In this document: piece by piece, positions 21,105 to 31,483 of the stretch
How the letters are laid out: every line of letters begins with the position of its first letter
How positions within the stretch are numbered: the stretch's first letter is position 1
Source: Oikopleura dioica
Taxonomy: Eukaryota; Chordata; Appendicularia; Copelata; Oikopleuridae
Direction of reading: 5' to 3'
Length of the DNA: 64,000 nt
Assembly (NCBI GenBank): GCA_907165135.1
Contig: OU015566.1
Span: 2,668,501 to 2,732,500, forward strand
Program-made: the position numbers and the translations under genes
The notes under the pieces: model-generated
Seen by the model: the letters and a program-made list of their open reading frames with translations, nothing else
What the model was told of the DNA's origin: nothing
Databases searched by the model: none

Positions 21105-21466
21105 TCATAACTGTTCAGCGGTGGTCTCAACAGCGGCGAAATCGAAGTCACCAAAGTCAAAGTCAGCAGCCTCGCTCTTTGACTCGGTGGCATCAACACC
21201 GGCGGAGTCGTAGTTGTAGTAGTTGTCGAATTGTGAAAGGTCCATTCCTTCGAATGTGTTAAGTCCAGAGCTGCCAGCTGATCCGGAAACGTCATCGCTC
21301 GCACCGGCGGCAAGTTCGACATTGGAACTGTCCTGAAATCAAGAATAATTTCAAAAGTAATGAGTGAATATCTACCTGGAACTCAGCAGAATCGGCAACA
21401 GCAGCTTCAGTTGTTGTTGTCGTGGTTGTAGTAGTGGTCGTTGTAGTGGTAGTGGTCGTGGTAGTG

Positions 21467-21518
<52 letters not shown>

Positions 21519-22623
21519 TAGTAGTAGAAGTGGTAGTAGTAGTAGTAGTAGTTGTAGTAGTAGTAGTAGTAGTTGTTGTTGTCGTTGTTGTCGTGGTCGT
21601 TGTGGTGGTGGTTGTGGTAGTTGTCGTTGTTGTTGTGGTCGTGGTCGTGGTAGTTGTTGTTGTTGTCGTGGTTGTCGTGGTAGTGGTAGTAGTAGTTGTA
21701 GTGGTGATGGCAGTGCATTTAAATCCATTTCCTTCAAATCCATCATTGCACTGGCAAAGGTAGCCGAGATCATCTGGTCCTCGCTTTCGACCGCGCTCAA
21801 ATCCGCCGACAGTGCTTACACATGTTGCGTCGGCATCACACTTGTGGTCACCCACGGCGCAGTGGTCGATTCGCTGGCAGGTAAATCCGTCACCTTCGTA
21901 TTCATTGTTGCAGGAGCAGGTGTATCCGCCATCAGTGTTACTGCAGCTAGCGTTCTCGTCACATCGATCTTCGCCTCGCTTGCATTCATTCACGTCATTG
22001 CAGCGGACTCCATTTCCGTCGTATCCAGCATTGCAGCTGCATTCAAAGCCGCCTGGCGTGTTATTGCACGAGGCATTGGCGTTACAGTTGTTTTCACCGT
22101 TCGAACACTCGTCGATGTCGTTGCAAGAAGCACCGTCGCCAAAGAAGCCCTTGTTGCAGGAGCAGTTGTAGCTGCCTCGGGTATTGCTGCAGCTAGCGTT
22201 AGCATCGCAAGGAGAGTTGGCGCACTCGTTGACGTCGTCACAGAACTTGCCATCGCCGGAGAAGCCAGCGTTGCAAGAGCAGCTGTAGCCGTCTTCGAGA
22301 TCAGTGCAGGAAGCGTTGGGGGAGCAGTCGTCCATGCTCAAAGCGCACTCGTCAACTGGACCCTGAGTTGTTGTTGGAGCAGCAGTGGTTGTTGTTGGCT
22401 CAGGAGTTGTCGTAGCGGCTTGGGTCTTGGGCTGTCTCTTCTTCTTCTTTTTCTTTGAGCCGGAATTATTCGCGGCAGAAAGAGCGATCAGCTGAGCAAG
22501 AACATCTGCGCTTGGAGCAGCGAACATGGACGCGTAATCCATATCATCGCTGCCGCCGAACTGGGCCGTTGCCAGGCCGCAGAGAACGGCAACGCCAAAA
22601 ACGAGCCGTTTTTGCAATTTCAT
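21105..22623 (-). CDS. Secreted EGF-repeat and poly-Thr protein
   Basis: Exon 22623-21376 and exon 21332-21105 (or ending at about 21132). Signal peptide MKLQKRLVFGVAVLCGLATA, a basic run (SKKKKKKRQPK), a short Thr/Pro linker, then five EGF domains. Domains 2-4 have calcium-binding DVNEC/DIDEC starts; domain 5 carries an insert (ERGRKRGPDDLG). A poly-Thr stretch of about 100 residues follows, then an Asp/Phe/Ala tail (DFDFGDFDFAA). The second exon can stop at TGA 21107-21105, or splice at an in-frame GTTGAG donor after DFDFAA into the Thr-rich blocks downstream. I think the latter joins this to the gene at 17516-19507. Confidence 0.8.
21414..21712. repeat. Degenerate trinucleotide tract coding poly-Thr
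   Basis: About 300 nt of GTN/TTG triplets, interrupted once by a Ser codon, within the EGF gene. The AGT-rich part is the most uniform. Confidence 0.88.
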
Positions 22624-24126
22624 CGAGTCGAGTATCGATCAGTCCGTCCCTTATCGACACGTGACTTATACCCGTTGATACCTTCATATTGGATTAAGAA
22701 CGTGGTTAGGCAAAATCAGTTAATAAGGAAAATGACATCAAATTTTGGTAGAAATGACCGAGAATCGAAGTGAGCTTACTTTGATTTTTCATTTTACTTA
22801 AAAAATTCAAACTATAAAATTAAAATCAAAAATTCTCTATTCTAGACTTTGCGATCAGATAAATATGGATAAGGGTTTCACTAGGTAAAGATTTAAAAAT
22901 CTGATGAAAATAGCGAGTATTGAAGCCTACTTCTTTGATCAACATTTCTCTACGGAAAATCTCTTAACAGTTCTCATGAATGAAAGTTAAAAAAAACAAA
23001 GATTCGTTAATCCGTCCCGAGAGGTGAATGATGAATATTGAATGATGCTGGAAACAAACGTCCGTGAAATCACCGGTGCTCCGTTTTGGAAGAGGCGCCG
23101 CCATAACTCTGAAGATTCGGGTTCATATGACACAAATATGTGGCGGATATTGATGGAGATCATCTTTTTCAATGAATAATAATCATTCTCTGGCTCATTT
23201 TTGAAAATAGTCCCTTATATTATTCTTTACGAATGTCTTAGAAGGGAAAAATAACTACAAGGCGGTCTTCCCACAGCGTCCAAGGCAATTCTCATCATTA
23301 AGCGTTTCTCTGCGCTCTGATTGGTCAATCCTGAAAATCGGCCTAGTCATGATTGAAAGACCCCTTTGTAGAATCTGACTTGCCTGCATTGGTTTCTCTA
23401 TTTTCCGAGGATGACCATTTTTTTATCAATTTTATCAAATTTTTGATAAATCGAAAATTTTTTGGACTAATTAAACTCATTTGTATTCAGATAAAAATGG
23501 ATCAATTTTTCAGCGAGATCTCAAGAACAATTTATGTAAACGACATTTTCTTGCTTTTATTACGATTTTCATATGTTTTTAGAATTTTGATATCGATATT
23601 ATGATAAAAGATAACTCACGGAGACTTCGAGAATCAGAATTTGTGGAACTACGGAATCTTCCGTCGAAAAAGTCGTGTCCAGGATTGTCGACCGCGGAAG
23701 CCAAACTTTTCGAAAATTTTTCGCGTCCTGGCAGAAAACAAAACGGCGCTCTGGCCAAATTGTTTAAGCCGCGTCAGATAAACAGTGGCACGCATGCATA
23801 GACATAGCTTTTATTCGCCGGATATAAATATAACTTTCTAAATATTGACGGTGCTAAATTGTGAACTTATCATCTGAGAATTGATCTTTTTGTATTTTCG
23901 AATCGATGTGAAATTAATTTAAATGTCAATAATTTACGTCAATAGTTAAGTGAACTTAATTCAATGTTTTATTTATTTGCTACACATATTGGCAGTTGTC
24001 GCGTACAGAATTGGTTGCCACCAGTATTTTCCCATATTATTTGTGGAGTGAATGAGTTCTATCGTTTTAACCTCGTCATTATCTTTATAAAGATATAATT
24101 TAGTTTAAATTCTTAATCTAGTCGAG
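22624..24126. other. Intergenic, no gene seen
   Basis: Upstream of the EGF gene. Scattered ORFs lack splice signals, codon bias or recognisable domains. Confidence 0.4.
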
Positions 24127-25884
24127 TTATATCGTATCTTTTCCTAGTATTATTCGCTCGGCCATAGAATTACCGTCCCATTTAAAGGGATGAGAAGCCG
24201 TTCCCGGAATGACGAAGATTTCCTCGTTAATATAGATTGATGAATGGTCATACATATTCTGAACACAAAATGAAAATAACAAAGAAAATCAAGTGAGAAC
24301 CTGGTTAAGTTTTCCAAGTCTACTCCATGACAAATCCTTCAATCTCCAGATACCTCTCTCCCTCCATCCTCCAATAGTAAGAAGTGCTCCCATGGGAAGA
24401 GCAAGCCCGGATGCCGAATTCAAATCTCTTAAAATCAACAAATCATTAGGCTTACCGGACTAAATTTCAGCCATTTTTCTAGCTTAGTTTAGAAGAAATA
24501 TGGCTTATTGTTGGAAAGCCCAAGACCTGGGCTTTCATTTGGTACCCATATCGAGGGGGTTAGGTCATGCCCGCAAGGCAATTTTTGAGGCCGGAAGTAC
24601 AAAAATAGGCACTAGAACTCTTGCATCAAATTTTTCGATGCATTAAGGCGATCAAGAGCATTTGACAGTCGAGTAATAAGAAAGCTCATACTCTGAGCTT
24701 TCTAAAGAGCCCAAAAAATCTAGCTGCCAGTCGGTCTGTGGCCTCCAGCGAGCGCTAGACGTCCAATTTTGGTGCCAAAATTTCGCTAAAATTAGAGACT
24801 ATTCCACAAAAAAAGTGCCAAAAATGGGGGATAATAGACATTATAATTGATTATTGATTGTCACAAACCCCCCTTGGCAGCCAGATTTCTTGGGCTCTAT
24901 AGAAAGCTCAGAGTTTGAGCTTTCTAACAAACCTAGGTCTTGGGCTTTCTTGGCCTAGGTCTTGGGCTTTCCAAAAATAGGCCATATAACTGCTAAACTA
25001 AGCTAGAAAAAATGGCTGAAATTTAGTCCGGTAAGCCTACAAATCATCTTTCATAGACCAGAGAACAAGCTTTTTTTATTCCTTGAAAAGCTCTTCCAAT
25101 TTTACCTCCCTGGATGATCAGGAAGAGGAACCCAATCTTCATCTGTCTTTAGATATTCTGATGCACCGTCGACATCTTGACCTGCAATGAGAGCAGGACG
25201 GTACTCGTACAATGCAAGAACTCCCTTTTCGTGGTGATAAAGTGCCTTCGGAAGCCTTCTTGATTTGACTCCGTCAAATTCTTCGCAGAAAAATCTTACA
25301 TGGGCCGAAGGCAAGCAAATAACAGCTTTTTATAAGAATTATGAGTAATGATGATTTACCTTCACCGCCACCATAAGTTGACGTCGCAAGATATCCACTA
25401 GTCCAACCATTTCCATTAATTAATCTGTACTGTAATTTTTCGAAGCGACAATTGTTGAAAATAGAGATCTGAATTTTTTTATGCAACAATTAAATGACAA
25501 CGAGTGCATTACTCTTATACGGAAACTTTCACTTGTAAATATATAAAGCTTGTTCTTAATGACAGCTTGAACTGCTTCGCGAGTGTCATGTGGGGTTTTC
25601 ATGTTCAAATTCGCGTTTATTGATCCGTCAGACAACAACCCGTAGGGCCGATTTTCTTGAATTTCCTTTTTGGTTGTACTATCTGTAAGAACGAATCTGG
25701 GTATGACCATAATTTGATAGAATATCGAAGAAAAGAAGTTTTTTATTTCGAAGATTTGATCAAACTTGTAGATTCGTATTCTTTTTCCGCTTTTGTTTTC
25801 ATCAAATTGTATATTTAATGAGAAAATTTCCACGCCATTCTTTTTGGGCAAGATAAATAAGAAATATTCAAATATGGCACTCAT
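24127..25884 (-). CDS. Kelch-like beta-propeller protein
   Basis: Exons 25884-25513, 25468-25360, 25325-25106, 24427-24301 and 24258-24127 join in frame to 319 residues. The C-terminal two thirds look like kelch repeats: AVQAVIKNKLYIFTSESFRI, NGWTSGYLATSTYGGGEAVI, LALPMGALLTIGGWRERGIW and SWSRLGKLNQNMYDHSSIYI, with Gly-Gly pairs and spaced Trp. No signal peptide is evident with this start. The second intron is only 34 nt, and the third (25105-24428) contains a hAT-type MITE. A divergent paralogue lies upstream (27287-29185). Kelch propellers usually bind partner proteins; the partner is unknown. Confidence 0.65.
24447..25039. mobile_element. hAT-like MITE in kelch-gene intron
   Basis: 593 bp with inverted ends of about 45 bp (TAGGCTTACCGGACTAAATT and its complement at the right end), flanked by an 8-bp direct repeat CAAATCAT (24439-24446 and 25040-25047). 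An 8-bp duplication with TAGG-type ends fits hAT elements. Inner inverted motifs around CTTGGGCTTTC and AGAAAGCTCA add further foldback. No coding capacity. Confidence 0.88.
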
Positions 25885-26115
25885 TAAAAATCATCAAAGC
25901 TTGATTTGATCGGAGATGCCGCCTCTTCTTGGAATTTCTATACTCTTTCTTAAGATTATCTCTAACGATCCTTTATGATTGTCATTTTTTTGTCATCTGA
26001 ATGATTATTTTTCAGGCGAATATTGATAGATGTCCACTTTTATCAGAGCTTTAAATTTCGTAAAATAGAAATAAATAGATAAAAGAATTGATAGAATTTC
26101 TTCTTCACCAGTAAG

Positions 26116-26511
26116 TCATAAAATTTTTGAGTCAATAGAATTATTTTGGTGGATTTTAATTATCAACTCTGATTCCGATTGAAGAGAAAAATTATTGATC
26201 AAAACGACATTTTTCTTGAGAAAATCGGATTCGAATACAACCGTGTCATTCGAAATAATCCTTAGACGAAAGAACACCTGCTCATTGGTAAATTCACAAG
26301 TTAGAATTTCATGAAAATTCGTCATATTGTCAACTCGTCTGATTTGAAATTGAAAAATCTCATATTCATCGAACCTCATTTCAATCGTTGAAATATGATT
26401 GAACTCCTGAAGAGAGACAAAAGCATTGTCTGGAATGATTGTTTTTGCATATGAGGGCGAATTTGCGTTAGCAGACTTGCTAAACATGCGCTGCGAAACC
26501 ATATTCTTCAA
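26116..26511 (-). CDS. 131-residue ORF, possible kelch-family N-terminal fragment
   Basis: An intact ATG-started ORF. The segment IEMRFDEYEIFQFQIRR...FFRLRIISND resembles in pattern the N-terminal segment of the kelch-like gene next to it (LNIQFDENKSGKRIRIYKF...), so it may be a partial duplicate or an exon of a neighbouring gene. No signal peptide. Function unknown. Confidence 0.4.
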   Translation of the reverse strand: MKNMVSQRMFSKSANANSPSYAKTIIPDNAFVSLQEFNHISTIEMRFDEYEIFQFQIRRVDNMTNFHEILTCEFTNEQVFFRLRIISNDTVVFESDFLKKNVVLINNFSLQSESELIIKIHQNNSIDSKIL

Positions 26512-26575
26512 GAGGGTTCAAAATTTTTTGTTTTCAGGGGCCCTGAATCAGGGCGTTCTCAATTAGGTTATAAGC

Positions 26576-27103
26576 GGATGCGTGTCATTAACCATCGTTT
26601 GGGGGTTTGAGTCACTTGCAACGGCTGGGTCAATTGCTACGGTGCGTCAATAGCTACGGTTAAAAAATGATTCCTAGGGACCATAGCAATTGATACGGAG
26701 TTTAGGGTTGGCCTCAACCAACGTTCGGTTTGTTAGTCATTTAGAAAATTAGAACAATTTGAAGCTATCTAGGTCGGTCATAACGAGAGTGTGGTATTTT
26801 TTTTTGCTTGCAAAAATGATAAAAATATGAAAAAAAAACCATTTTTGGATCTATACACATTAGTCCAACTTTGTGACTTATTTCTTGTTTTTTAAGCGAT
26901 AAGTGACCACACTCTATTTTCGACCGACCTAGATAGCTTCAGATTCTTGTAATTTTCTTAATTATCGGCAAGCCCTTGGTTGATGCCCACCCTAAACTTT
27001 GTGTCAATTGGTATCGTCCCTATGATTCATTTTTAACCCTAGCTATTAACCCACCGTAGCTACTGACGCAAACCCTCCAAACCGTAACTAATGACGCGCA
27101 CCA
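26576..27103. mobile_element. Palindromic MITE with about 9-bp target duplication
   Basis: The two halves are imperfect reverse complements over about 250 nt (GGATGCGTGTCATTA at left, its GGTGCGCGTCATTAG-like counterpart at right; inner pair GAAGCTATCTAGGTCGGTC). The flanks GTTATAAGC and GTAATAAGC differ at one position and look like a 9-bp duplication, which would suggest a Mutator-like origin. No ORF. Confidence 0.75.
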
Positions 27104-27286
27104 GTAATAAGCTAGTTTACTTGAATAGGGAGTGAATTAAGCCCATACAATATGGGCCTAATGATGTGGGCTATTTGCCTATTTCAAACCCTCTTCTTAG
27201 CAAAAGCTGGAAAGATATCGTCGTGAAAAGCGAAAAAGGGATTGCTTGTTATATACATCTTGTTTGTTGAATTTTGTTGCACGAAG

Positions 27287-29185
27287 TCAAGTTCGAATAT
27301 ATCTTTGTAAAATTGAACAAACAATCAAGGAGTAATTTAAAAACGGTAAAAAATTCGTTTGATCCCTTCCAAAATTGTATTTTATCTCAAAAGTCGTATC
27401 GAAGACATAATTTTGAAGAAAGAGTCTGTCTTGATTGATGATTCCGTTGACAAAATACTCGCATTCGTCATTGTTGCTTCCAAGCTGATCGGTGAATTTT
27501 TATCATTTGGTGCAAAGATCGCCGAGTAGCATATCGATCTCTGTTCATATCTGACGACCGATCCTATCCACTCACTGCCAAGAGTCAAAAATCTTCCATC
27601 ACTCTCTACTAAGACGGAGTACTGAGTATTTGAGAGAACGATGCTTCTTGTAACTAAGATGAGGAGAAGTCGACCAAGATCAATCTTTCGTATGGTTAAA
27701 AAGATCACCATTATCAGAAGTGAATTAGAAGTTTTAACCCATGACATTGGAACAATATGTACTGGATCCATATCTCGAAATTCAATAGGCAATACGATCT
27801 CGCCCTTCTTCCACCCTTTTTCAAGTTCTTCCGTTTTACGAATTCGATTGAGCGCCATAGTTGTTGACAATTTTATCCACCGTTCGCCTAACCTCACACT
27901 CATGAGGTGAAAAATTCCGTTGAAGCTTACAGAAGACAGCTTTGCGTTTAAATGGTTACTGGCAATGAAGCCCTGTGCTTCCTCAAACCGATCAAGGTTG
28001 TAGTCAGGAGCATAAAAATAACATCGATCTGCTCTTTCCGTTGGCGCACAAATAACGACAACAGGAAAAACCTGCTTATCCTTCTCTTTATGTCGAATTT
28101 CGATTTGAAATGTACCAATTGATGATCCAAAGTGGAAAACAAAAAGCCAGTTCTTTGAAAAGAATGATAGATTCTGAATTTCTTTATAGAGACTTACTGT
28201 CTAAAATATCGATTCGGAACAGAAATCATTAATGATTGACTTTCGGTTAGTCTCAATAAATTTCCTTGCGCGTCAACCAAATAATGCTCTCCCTCGAGAA
28301 AAGTTGCACCAATTGACTTTCAAGGTTTTTTTGTCTCATTGATACAGTATCAACGGTAGGGATTAAATGTGTTAAAAAACCTTCATGAAGGATGAAAGAA
28401 CCGTTGATCAGGTTTTCGCTATTTTGATTCATCCCCGTTGTTAAATCTGCAAATTGAACAGAAAACTCCTTGATTGTACGTTCACGGTCTTGAATTCGAC
28501 CGGTGATTAATTTTAAATTTAATTCGTTCTCCTTCTCATAAGTTTCTTTTTAAATTTAATGAATTTGTTTAAAGAGAAAATAAATAACTACATGTATTTT
28601 TTCAAAAATTATTTTTAAACTTCCCTGTTAAATTTTCTTTTGATTTCTGTAGGTCAAAAACAGGAATCATCTGTTGATCGAACTGAGTTATCTCGCATTT
28701 GTAATGGAGACAAGGACAGCCAGTTTTACAATATTTCTCAAACGGACATATTTCTCCAGCAGCATCAGATACTCTTGCGAGCTCAAAGCAAATGTTTTCA
28801 CATCGAGATGGTAGATTCTTCTTTCTTGATTCCAAAATACGAGTTTTTGAACAAAGATGACGGCAAATTTTCGCGTCGTAAAACTGTTGCTTCTTGCAGC
28901 GGAGTAAGTTAATCCTGTTGTCTTCTTCAGTAAACTGAGCGGGCTCAAGTTTTTCATCAGGGATTTTAACGGCTGGTTCGGGGAGGACGAACTTTCTGGT
29001 TTCACGACATTGCTTCATCAAATGTCCACAGATGTCCATCGATTCAGTCCGGACGCATTTCTTGTAATTACGGTGGCAGGTCGAAGTAAGAAAAGTTTGA
29101 ACGCCACGTGATCTCTCCAAAGACTGGTAATTTGCTAGGGAAACATAAATTTCAATACCCATTCGATTCTCTTACTGATAAGCAT
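27287..29185 (-). CDS. Cys-rich plus kelch-like protein (structure uncertain)
   Basis: Likely a second kelch-family gene. Recognisable parts: a Cys-rich exon from 29134 to about 28640 (CHRNYKKC, CGHLMKQC, CRHLC, CKTGCPCLHYKC); an exon at about 28540-28400 (ETYEKENELNLK); an exon from about 28331 with GATFLEGEHYLVDAQGN; an exon from about 28164 with GSSIGTFQIEIRH...VVVICAPTERADRC; and last parts near 27480-27287 (NDECEYFVNGIINQDRLFL) ending TGA. The intron 28212-28165 (48 nt) keeps the frame. A hydrophobic segment at about 29225-29180 (YLTLGSLFWITIMLI) could be a signal anchor. Two joins are not resolved, and one frame change near 27490 could be a mutation. Confidence 0.42.
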
Positions 29186-29429
29186 GATCGTGATCCAGAA
29201 AAGAGAGCCAAGAGTCAAATAAGTGTATTGCTGCTTGTTAGTTGCGAATCCATGCTTAGCAAGACTAACGCTTTCGTTAATTTTTTTCACAAAAGTTTTC
29301 TTTTCCAAATCATGCTTTTGAGTATGAATACTTCTAGTCGACAGGACTTCTTCTGGGAACAAGTAATATTTATTTTTGCTCTTTCTTATAACTCCAATAC
29401 ATTGACAGTCCAAGCACTTAATCACTTGG

Positions 29430-30021
29430 TTAAAAAAACTTAGTCAATCATTTATTTTTCAATCCTTGCTATAAGTTATAAACTGTACTTGAACTCTTTT
29501 TTGGTAAATCGGAACCGATTGTTTCTCGTTTGAAATCACCATTTAAAAAGTAGCATAAATTTCGATTCTGAAAGAGTTTGTGAAGGGAAAATTTCAAAGT
29601 CGCTCTTGACTTCGACATTTTGACACTTTGCTATTTCACTTTCTGCTTGTAGTGCGCTTTTGAATATCATTTGTTAGTAACGATTGGGTTTTGACTTTTA
29701 CGAATCGCAGGGAATTATCTCTTGAATTTTTTTGGCTTTATTTGGAAATAAAAAGAAAATTCTTCTATAAAAACTCTTGAAAAGCTACAATAAAATAACC
29801 ATTAATAAAAACTCATCCTTACTAGTTTGAAAACAAACAAGACATAAATCAAGTCTCATAAATTCCGACATGCTATTCCGTAATTATACTTGCGCTCAGA
29901 AGAAAATTGGCAATTTTCCTTTACAACGCCACTATTTAAAGCATCGAAATTATTGTTTATTTCGCCGCCGGTCCTGAATTGCCAAGTTCCGCCATTGCTC
30001 AGGCGCCTTGAAAAAATAAAC
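29430..30021. other. Intergenic, no gene seen
   Basis: AT-rich spacer between divergent genes; no coding features recognised. Confidence 0.4.
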
Positions 30022-31442
30022 ATGATGAAAAATATCTTTCTAACTTTTTTGCTTCAATTTTTGTTCTAATTATCGTTTATATTTTTGAATTTAAAGAGCT
30101 TGAATTCGAGTTTTCAGTTGACAAAATAGCGCAGATAGAGAGAGTAAACGAAGAAATAAACGAAATTTCGACGTCAGCGAAAAAGTGCACGCCTTTGAAA
30201 AGTTATGTTTTCCTGAAAAAACACAAATGCGCTTCGAGTTCATTCCAGGGAGGATTTTAGAGCTGATCGAAAGCAAAGATTTTTAGCGGAAAAAATCCCC
30301 GAAAAGACGATTTTCAAACGATACGGCGATGAAAATGGAATCGGCGCCGCAATCCCCTACTACGGCTCTTACGGCGGCGGATATCCAGCCCGTTTTCAAC
30401 CTCAATTTTTCAAACCTCCGATTATTTTCACCAACCAATCTATCCGATGCCACCATCGATTCAATCCTGATATCGAGCCTGGGCTTTTTCCCGGGGCGAA
30501 ATTCTTCACTTCTATAAGAGAGCCATTCGAAGCCTTCAAGAGCAATTTTAACTACCACTACGGAAGATTTTTCAAGTAAAATTGCTTCCGTTATTTGTAA
30601 AGAAATTTTTCAGCGAGAAAAATTTGGAGCGACGGGAGCGCTGGTGCACTGTTGGCTGCTGGGGCGAGCCGTTTCGCTCGATCGTCGGTAAATTGAACGT
30701 TTCAGCGGCTGAATACCTCGATGTCGTTGAGAAGAAAGGACTGCCAGCTGACGAGAAGACTCCTTGGTTATTTCGAGCGAAGAATTTTCAAGGCTTCGAG
30801 CTCGGAATGGATCACAACAACTTCGACATCAAATACATTTATGATGAGATTCTGAGACTCGATGACATTTTCGACCTCGTCATGGTTCAAGAGTATTTCT
30901 TCGAATCCCTTGTTCTTCTTGCTGAAGAACTTTGCACAAGTTTCAAAACACTGTATGCTTCGACAGATAGGATGGTCTCAATGCCAAGATTGAAGGAAAA
31001 GAACTCGAATGCGAAATTCACGGACCAACAAATGAAAACCTTTCGAAAAGACAATATCCAAGATTATGCTATTTATGAATTTTTCAATAAAACTCTTTGG
31101 GAGAAGATCGACAGATATGGACATGAAAGAATGAAAAAAGATGTCGAGAAACTGAAAATGATCTACAAAGGTAACCGCTTATTTCATTTTTATGAATTTT
31201 TCATCGTTCAAGAATGCGATGAGGATGAATCATTGTGTGGAATAGAAAAAAGACGCGAGCCAAGTGGAAAAGCCGAATTCGACCCTGGAACAAAGAAAGA
31301 ACTGCTTCAGCTAATGGCGGAGAATGGTGGAGCTTGCGCGACGGGGGTCTTCCCTAAATTACGAGCGGGGAACCAACAGGCTGCGACTATGTGGACAGAG
31401 AGCTCACATGATTCCCGAGAAGCACGAAAGAAAATTGTATAG
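30022..31442 (+). CDS. Galactose-3-O-sulfotransferase-like (GAL3ST family)
   Basis: Golgi type II membrane enzyme that transfers sulfate from PAPS to galactose of glycolipids or glycoproteins. Exons 30022-30249, 30287-30575, 30614-31170 and 31213-31442. A hydrophobic segment near the start (ASIFVLIIVYIF) would be the signal anchor. The 5'-phosphosulfate loop reads FLKKHKCASSS (family KTHKTASST); the 3'-phosphate site reads SIREPFEAFKSNF; FRAKNFQGFELG follows. The first intron is GA-AG (30250-30286, 37 nt) and is needed to join CASSSFQ to AEKIPEKTIFKRYG. From the ATG, the frame breaks by one base in a T run at about 30045-30055, so the start, or a base there, is in doubt. Confidence 0.75.
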
Positions 31443-31459
31443 TTCTGTATCTACTGATA

Positions 31460-31472
31460 TTTATTCAATAAA
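31460..31472. terminator. Palindromic bidirectional poly(A) signal
   Basis: TTTATTCAATAAA reads AATAAA on both strands. It serves the sulfotransferase (stop 31442, +) and the cellulase fusion (stop 31484, -), whose stops are 41 nt apart. Confidence 0.8.
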
Positions 31473-31483
31473 AGTCATCAAGT

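Noticed and set aside
21364-22458. Long plus-strand ORF with Ser/Cys/Gly runs opposite the EGF gene
   Set aside because: It is the antisense shadow of the EGF and poly-Thr coding exon; composition follows from repeated triplets and no plus-strand splice or start context supports it.
23353-23801. Two plus-strand ORFs in the spacer before the kelch genes
   Set aside because: AT-rich hydrophobic translation without ATG context or splice logic; chance length in an AT-rich region.
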